From the NCBI RefSeq assembly GCF_008831285.2, contig NC_045145.1, forward strand, positions 14,958,040-15,022,039: 64,000 nucleotides of DNA. The letters are read 5' to 3'. The stretch is from Nymphaea colorata. Its lineage: Eukaryota; Streptophyta; Magnoliopsida; Nymphaeales; Nymphaeaceae. The translations under genes and the position numbers were made by a program. Of the stretch, positions 57,365-64,000 are shown one piece after another. The notes below the pieces were generated by a model. The model searched no databases and had not been told where the DNA came from. It was given only the letters and a program-made list of their open reading frames with translations. The number at the start of each line of letters is the position of its first letter. Position 1 is the stretch's first letter.

Positions 57365-60300
57365 GAGGCCCAGATGTGGGGTTGGGAATTGATACGAGTC
57401 ACCCGGTGGTGCTACGAAACTGAGACCCTCCTTCTTCCTACCCTGCTCCGTTACAAACACGTGGCAGAGGGCACCAGCTTTTCTTTTAATTTTTGGAGAG
57501 TTGGGGACAGCGAGGCCTGAAGTTCTCTACTGTTGCACAGTCTGCCTGGCCGGAGGGGTCCCAGCTATGGCCTGAAATTATGCAGCCATTGGGCCCTTCA
57601 GGGCACGTGTTCCAGTGGCCCCCCAGGGCATCTCCCTGGACGAAGGCGATAAGGATGAACTTCACCTTTGCTACTTCTTTATTCTTTATTCCTTCACCCG
57701 ATGCTTGATGGGCCGTTTGATCGAATTACAGAGAGTGTGATCGCCAAACCCCACAGAAAGGTTTACAGCAACTATGTTATTCCAATCTGGGTTCACAGGA
57801 AAATGAAGATGAGAAGACGAGTTTTCCATGGGGAATCGACGTCGACTATCATCACTCCCACTTTTGGTAGCATTAGTCAAAGAAGAAAACGTTCTTAAGA
57901 TGTCGGCAGAGTGGATTGCATGCATTCTTGGGACACCTTCTTTGTGCTTTCTCAACAAAAGAAAAGCTTAGATATGGTTAACTTATGAAGAGAATTGCTT
58001 TCTGTTAACGCTATACATGGCTTCTAAATAATGAATAGTTTTGCGTCATGTAGAAAACGCAAGCTTTGAAAACGGGGGGATTAGATCCTGACTACTCAAC
58101 GATTCTGACGACTGGGGCAGCGATTGATTCTTGCATGGAGTTAATAGGTGGAGGCTCCCTCTAAAATAATATTCACAAGATCCAAATTAAGCGGATGGAT
58201 GAAATGGACCTATTTTTTGTTTGTTGGCGCCATTGAGCTTCATTGGGGAAACAGAAATCCACAACTTACAGAGTTAACATCACCGTTTTAGGACAGCTTC
58301 TCATAAAATCTGCGCAAGCAGACAGACTGACTTACCTGTGCTTTTGGTCATCAAGTCAAGTGGATAGACACTTCCAACAACCTCATTATTTATGTTTGAT
58401 GTGAAACTAGCACGCTTTTAATTTCCATAAAGAATAATGTTATCATATTCTGCCATTCTTTTTCATGAGAGTGATTGGAATACATTAAAAATGGAAATAA
58501 TTGCAGAAAAGCCACACACACACACACACATTTGGTTGTGTCATTGCTTCATATATAAGAACCAAAGAGACTAGGAACTTAAACAAGGATCTGAAATCCT
58601 TTATCTGGAAGAAGCATAGGTTACATCATAAATATCTAATTCCTGCTTTTAAAAATCCATAGCTCTCAAGTGAAACCCCAATCCTCTCCTCCCCAGCATC
58701 TCTTTGGCTTGAGATATTCGGAATCTTAAATCCATGGTTTTGAAATATAGAGTTTCTTAGAACCATAGATCTAAGGTAGGGCCCTTCGGTAAGACCACGT
58801 TCTCAGATATATGGTCTGCAGTAATCAAACGCCCTCCTTAAGGATGGATGTATGATCAATATTATGCATACTTGAGACCTGGATATAGATCATACTGAAA
58901 GGAAAGGATCTTCCGGAAATTCAGAAGTGGGTCTGGGTTCCATACCCTTCCTGATCTAGTTGGTGGTAAACTTAACTTTTTGCAACTTTGTTCTTTTTCA
59001 GAAACTTGGATCTTTGTTAACTTGAACCATCTTGGACGACATAATAGCAGGGTCCATATAGTCATTTATAGAAAAGCTATCTTGCTTTGTGATTTTTTGC
59101 TGACTCAAGCTGTTGCTCGTTAGATTGTAGGATCGAGCTTTAATAAGTTGGTGCATATTTCATCAGCCAGAAGCGAGCATGAAAATGAACCATCAGAAAA
59201 TTGAGTACAAATATGTATATAAAAATAAAAAAGAAGGTGCATATCTTCGTATAACTGGGAAAGAATCTCTAAAGAAAAGACCCTCTAAAGATGAAATCAT
59301 TGCTTGAGCATTACTTGAATAAACAAATGGTCGCATTTTTTATGATCCAAGTTTGGCGTGTAAGTTACTCCTTGCCTTTCAGAAGCTGCTTTTTCTCTAC
59401 TAAATCTCCAATACATGGCAACAAAGTAAGTGCATCGATATTATGAGGAGGGCCATCCACTATTCACAAGAGTGGAAGGTTACGATGGACATGATCTCAT
59501 CCGCCCCAGCAAACGCAGAATTCTAACGTTGGGTGATAATAAACTTTTATTACTATAAAATGCATCTTAGTGGGATGTTATTATAAATATGTATGTGTTT
59601 TTTTTTAACAATGAGGCGCCCATAGATTCTGGACGCCGCTTGATCGTAGCAGGCAGGCATGCATGGCCTAGGGTGTCAAGTTGAAGACCCTGAATCAAGT
59701 CTCGGCCTCGCCATTCTATTTCTCGAAGAGGCTTACCGATGCCCCCTTGTTTATACTTCAATTAATTAACTGAGTTTCTTTGTATTCAACTCATCTGCAT
59801 CCTAATAAGTGTTGGTTTTCATATCCTAAACAAATCTTAGTTATCAAATGGAAGGAACTTATTGGATTCCCCATTTTCATATCTTTGTTCTAGATGAATG
59901 TAGTTCCCAATAGGTCATCTACATGCACACAAACTTTAACGCGAATCAAGGATTTGATTTTCCCATAGAAAGGGAGACAGCATTTTCTTGGAAGTGCCGC
60001 TGGTGTGAGAATTTATACAAGGGGAGAAAAACTTTTCTTGGGAATCCTGATCGCAAAGCAAATTAATACGAGAGCCCATACCTGCATGGATTCGCTCAAA
60101 GACTTCGCTGCTTTCTCAATTAACAATAAATTCCTTAGAAATATGGAAGTCATATTTTTTTTTTTCGAGAAACTAGTAAATGAATTTAATGTGCCAAAAT
60201 ATCACATAAATCGAGAGTGTGAAGAGTCATTTTCAAGGACATGAAAGTTTCGAATCTCTCTCTCTCCTTTTTCCTAAAAGAGGTCCCATACAGTATGCTG

Positions 60301-63300
60301 TCTCCTTGGAATTGAAGCTATCCCTTGGAATCAAGAAACTTTATTTGGTTAGAGAGCTTTAAAGAGAAAAGGCAAAAAAAGCAAAAGTGTAGCTTTCATG
60401 ACTTTATTTGACAAAATGGCAAGGCTCATCAGAAACAGAACAGAGAGTGAAGCCAGAATAGCTCAGAGTACTTCAGGAAAGTCTTCGAGCAAGTTGTCGA
60501 TTCATAGCTGTTAAAACGGTGATTTACAAAGACTGCCTACGGTATGAAAATACATTGTCACAAATATTGTTCTTGAAAATTGTTTTTCTTTTTTAGAAAA
60601 GCCTTGCGAAAAACTCAGAAAATTTTAAAAAAATAAAAATAAGTATAAATGAAATAAATGAGAAACTAATAGGAACATAAATATAACTATATAACAATGA
60701 TAAAAAGAATGTTTTAATGACATTTTCTCGCGTGATATATTGAAAAAACCATTGAAAATGAAAACATCTGGATTTCAACGTGATTTTTTCATGATATTTT
60801 CTCGATTTTTTCATTTATTTTTTATTTCATTTTCTGTTTTTATTTCTTTCAGGTTTTGTTGCATTCTTTTATTTCCTCTTGTTTTAGGTGTCTAACATAA
60901 CATCCTAAAATGTCATACAATACTTATTAGTTTTTAATTTCTTGTAATTTTACCTAACATTTTGATGTTTTTATTTTTTAAAAGCATTTACAGATTTTTT
61001 TTAAGATATTCTAAGAAAAACAACTTTACCGATAAATACCTGAGAGAAAAACCTCAAACCAGAGAATGATATTTGTGGCTATGTATTTGAATCCCTGGTA
61101 ATATATAATGTCCATGCAAAAAAAATAAAACAATGAAAAATGTTATCGCAATATTTGTGACACTGATGAAATATAATTAAAGAAGTGTATTTCAGTCTCT
61201 TCATTTCATTTAACCCCTTAAAAGTTCCATTGGAGAACAACTTGAGATGCCAAAAAATCAAATAGAGTGTCGTGCATTATAGTTGAAAACAGTAGTACCC
61301 ATGTGAATTAAACTGCTTATGGATTTTCACCTGCCCGCTAGTCCGACCAATTATTACACTACGCTACGCTGGACCTGGGGACGGTAAGGAGATAAGGAGA
61401 AAGTGGGTAAAAGAAAGTATAATAAGGAGCACAAATTGACAAATGAAAGTAGATCCAACTAAATAGTTCTCCACAATATCTAGACTTCAGAAACATCTGC
61501 AAGTTGGAAAACCACGTGAAAGTAGTGAAAAGCCATATTTTCCAAACTTGTTTTAAACGAAACGAAAATTTTCTTGTGAAAGAGTTGTGGCAAACTAAAA
61601 TATCTCACATGAATGCCTTCTCCATATAAGGGGATGCAGAAATTGTAAACAAATGAGACCCATCCCGCTCCGGCGCATTACCCTTCTCAAAAGAGAACAG
61701 TATGTAACCGCGAGCGATGGAAATTTTCGAATGTAATTAATCTTTCAACTAGATTTTTTCATGCTACCATGCGACGAACCCTTTTTTTGAAGATAAAAAA
61801 TTCCAACATCTTTGGTGCCCTTTCAGCGTGCCCTACTTCGTCCTGGCTTCCCATGATCGTCAAGAGTCACAGTCACATTTGACAATCGGTATTTGCACTT
61901 GACTTTCTTTCGTTCATTTTACATATGTACACACAAAATCTCGTCCATTTCTTTTAACAAGTTACGTCAATTTCCTTGTCTGATGAAACTATATAGCTAT
62001 AAATCGTTCGTGTGCCTTAGACCAGATCATTGCCACTTTCACTGTTGAAGGCAAGCAAACTGCAGAGACAATGAGACAAAGCTACTGTGACACGGCAGTG
62101 GGATCAGAACAAAGCCGCCCAGTTATGGTCCTTAGAATGATGGTACCCTCCCCTCGTCTCCATAAAAAAGAAACAGCAACAAAGTGTCAAAGTTAGCACA
62201 TGATTGCAGTAGCAGCGAAAATGGACTAAAAGCCTGTCCATAAATTGGCAACTTGTTAGATCAAAGTTGAGAGTAATAATGCACAAAACGCAGGCGCTTC
62301 AGCGCCTTGATGCCTCACCACCGGCAAGAATCACGGTTGACAGATGCTTAATCCCTGGGAAAAGATGACCAAGACCATGCTATAGAGGCTCAGTAATTTA
62401 GGTGTACAGAACCCCTTCAGATTCAAACTGTCTCTCTTCCCTTTTTCATTGGCGTCGCCGCACTGTTCTTGGATCTACATTTGATCCATCATTGAAAGCA
62501 TATCAAAATTCGGAAAACATGGAATAGTGCCGAGCCTAGCGTTTGAACCACATTCGCTTTATTCTTTGAGAAAATGATGATGAAACGGACCTCTGTAGAC
62601 AGAGTTTAGAGTACTGGAGCCAAGTTTCCAAGTCCTACCATTACAGAGTCATGTTTCCTGTCTATCACTGAAGTTATGGTAAAAGTAGAGAGATCACGCA
62701 CCCGATGCCCAGGCTACTTGGTTAGCCAAGGCAGATAGAGTTTTGCTTATGAAAAGAAACAGCATCTCCTTAGTGATATGGCACCATGACATTCCCGTCG
62801 TCACAGTGAAAAGTGGAAGGCTAAAATAGGATAGGTAGAATTCACTTTAGCTTCTCGCAGTATACTGTGAACTTCCTGAACAAATAGAACATGCAAAAAC
62901 TAATGCTAAAACTTCTCATGAACTGCTTAAGAATGTCCCCACGATATAGAAATATGTGAAGACCTAACGTGAGGGATGGAATATTCGGCATCAAACGTAT
63001 AAATCCGTTCTTTCGGTTCTCAGAGAGTAGAAAAGCAGCAGATCAATTTTAAGGATCAAGCAGTAGCAACAACCTATATTGTCAGCCATCAGAATCAGCT
63101 ATTCAAAAAGAATCTAGCTAGATTCCTGCCCAAGCTGTAACTACGAACAACTTCAGGAGTTAAAGCAGGCTAAAGCCTAAAGATTATGTGGCTTCATTGA
63201 GAAGCTTCAGAAACCGCCTAAAAATAAAAAAGACTACAAACATAAGCTGACAAACTCTGGTTCATGTGAGATAGGCAAAAAAAGAAGCTGGGAAATACGA

Positions 63301-63418
63301 AAATAGAGATCCTTTATTGAATAGTAGGAGCTTGACAGAGATTGGAAGAATGCCCGAATGAATAGGACGTTGTAATTTATGTACAGTACTAGGCATAAGC
63401 CGCTTTTCCTCTCAAGTT
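57365..63418. other. gene-poor stretch between two EXL genes
   Basis: About 6 kb without a recognisable gene. It contains an (AC)n repeat at 58512-58530 and a very AT-rich part at 60590-61060, whose wording (ACAATGATAAAAA-ATG-TTTTA-TGA) resembles 5280-5310. The last ~100 bp should be the 3' UTR of the EXL gene at the right edge. Confidence 0.45.
58512..58530. repeat. (CA)n microsatellite
   Basis: About nine CA units in intergenic DNA. Confidence 0.9.
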
Positions 63419-64000
63419 CTACACAAGGGTTGAGCAGGCAGAAGTTTTGGGATTCCATAATGCTGGTAACAGATACTTCCTTCCATTGACACCATTGGCA
63501 TTGTAGCTTGCTCCACTTGCCGAATCTACCAACAGGTCTCCGGCATATCCAGGATATGCGTTCTTGCCATACATCCCTGGACACGCTGATGCTGCTTCCA
63601 TGGGCGCAGTGGCTGCTCCCTGGAAGTAGCCATTCCCAAAGGGGTTGGTCACAGTGCCAGCCAACAGGCTTGCAATGTTGATGATCATTCCATCAACGCC
63701 CACATCACCGTTTGGAGCAACCAGCGGTGGCGTCTGAGGACCATAGAGGGGCTGGTGGAATGGCCAAGCACACTGGCCAGGGCATTGGGTCTCAGAGTTA
63801 CCTACCCAGATGTAGGCAAACTTCTCCTTCAAACCTTTGGCTAATGGGGCAGAGTCATGGAGGCCACAGCTGCTCATACAGAAGCCCTCCACCGCAACAT
63901 CCTTGGATGTGAGCACCAGAGTGATGCCATTGAAGGCAACAGCCTTGGCAGCCAGGTCCTTGATTTGGGTTCTCTTGAGGGACTTGCCCAATGAGCACTT
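63419..64000 (-). CDS. EXL: EXORDIUM-like protein, C-terminal part, cut by window edge
   Basis: Open from the right edge to a stop at 63419-63421, about 193 codons, the C-terminal two thirds of a PHI-1/EXORDIUM protein. The frame enters the window mid-gene ([21 protein letters not shown]); the TTG at 63991 is an internal Leu codon, not a start. Intact blocks: [72 protein letters not shown] and ACSTLV. It is more like the pseudogene in KSLKRTQIK and GYFQ than the 309-aa gene is, which hints at the order of duplication. No lesion is seen in the visible part. Confidence 0.93.
   Translation of the reverse strand, partial: KCSLGKSLKRTQIKDLAAKAVAFNGITLVLTSKDVAVEGFCMSSCGLHDSAPLAKGLKEKFAYIWVGNSETQCPGQCAWPFHQPLYGPQTPPLVAPNGDVGVDGMIINIASLLAGTVTNPFGNGYFQGAATAPMEAASACPGMYGKNAYPGYAGDLLVDSASGASYNANGVNGRKYLLPALWNPKTSACSTLV

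Overview
The window is nuclear DNA of a flowering plant. The evidence is split genes with GT-AG introns, a split elongator tRNA-Met, plant-specific families (UGT85-type glycosyltransferases, EXORDIUM-like wall proteins, an EPFL signalling peptide, a plastid-targeted HAD phosphatase), Copia retrotransposons primed by initiator tRNA-Met, hAT-like MITEs and many AT-rich microsatellites. The species cannot be fixed from the sequence.

Layout. 1-8.7 kb is gene-poor, with simple repeats and small transposon relics, ending in an intron-containing tRNA-Met(CAT) on the minus strand. 9.4-23.6 kb is a UGT85 cluster: two minus-strand genes (UGT-A, UGT-B) and a plus-strand gene (UGT-C), all with one phase-1 intron at the same place, plus a small secreted seven-cysteine protein gene lying between UGT-B and UGT-C. 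26.0-29.9 kb holds an eleven-exon minus-strand gene for a chloroplast HAD/CbbY-like phosphatase of 333 aa, assembled here from splice sites. 33.0-33.5 kb holds a two-exon minus-strand gene for an EPF-like (EPFL) cysteine-rich secreted peptide.

39.9-45.1 kb is a complete but decayed plus-strand Copia element (Copia-1) with 281-bp LTRs, unusual TA...TA ends, a 5-bp target duplication and an internal 457-bp tandem duplication of its RNase H region. 45.5-52.1 kb is an EXORDIUM-like pseudogene cut in its signal-peptide codons by a second, minus-strand Copia element (Copia-2, 46381-52027) with a perfect 5-bp target duplication; Copia-2 carries four tandem ~191-194-bp repeats in its leader. An intact 309-aa EXORDIUM-like gene follows at 56.4-57.3 kb, and a third copy runs off the right edge at 63.4-64.0 kb, so the EXL genes form a tandem array on the minus strand.

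Functional reading. The window combines local gene-family growth (three UGT85, three EXL) with retrotransposon damage. The UGTs should be cytosolic glucosyltransferases of small molecules. The EXL, EPFL and seven-Cys proteins are predicted to be secreted. No operon-like or defence system was found, and nothing here is convincingly a wholly new biological system. The most notable items are the seven-Cys secreted protein, the long-looped EPFL, the EXL gene broken by Copia-2, and the Copia-1 duplication that is about as old as its LTRs.
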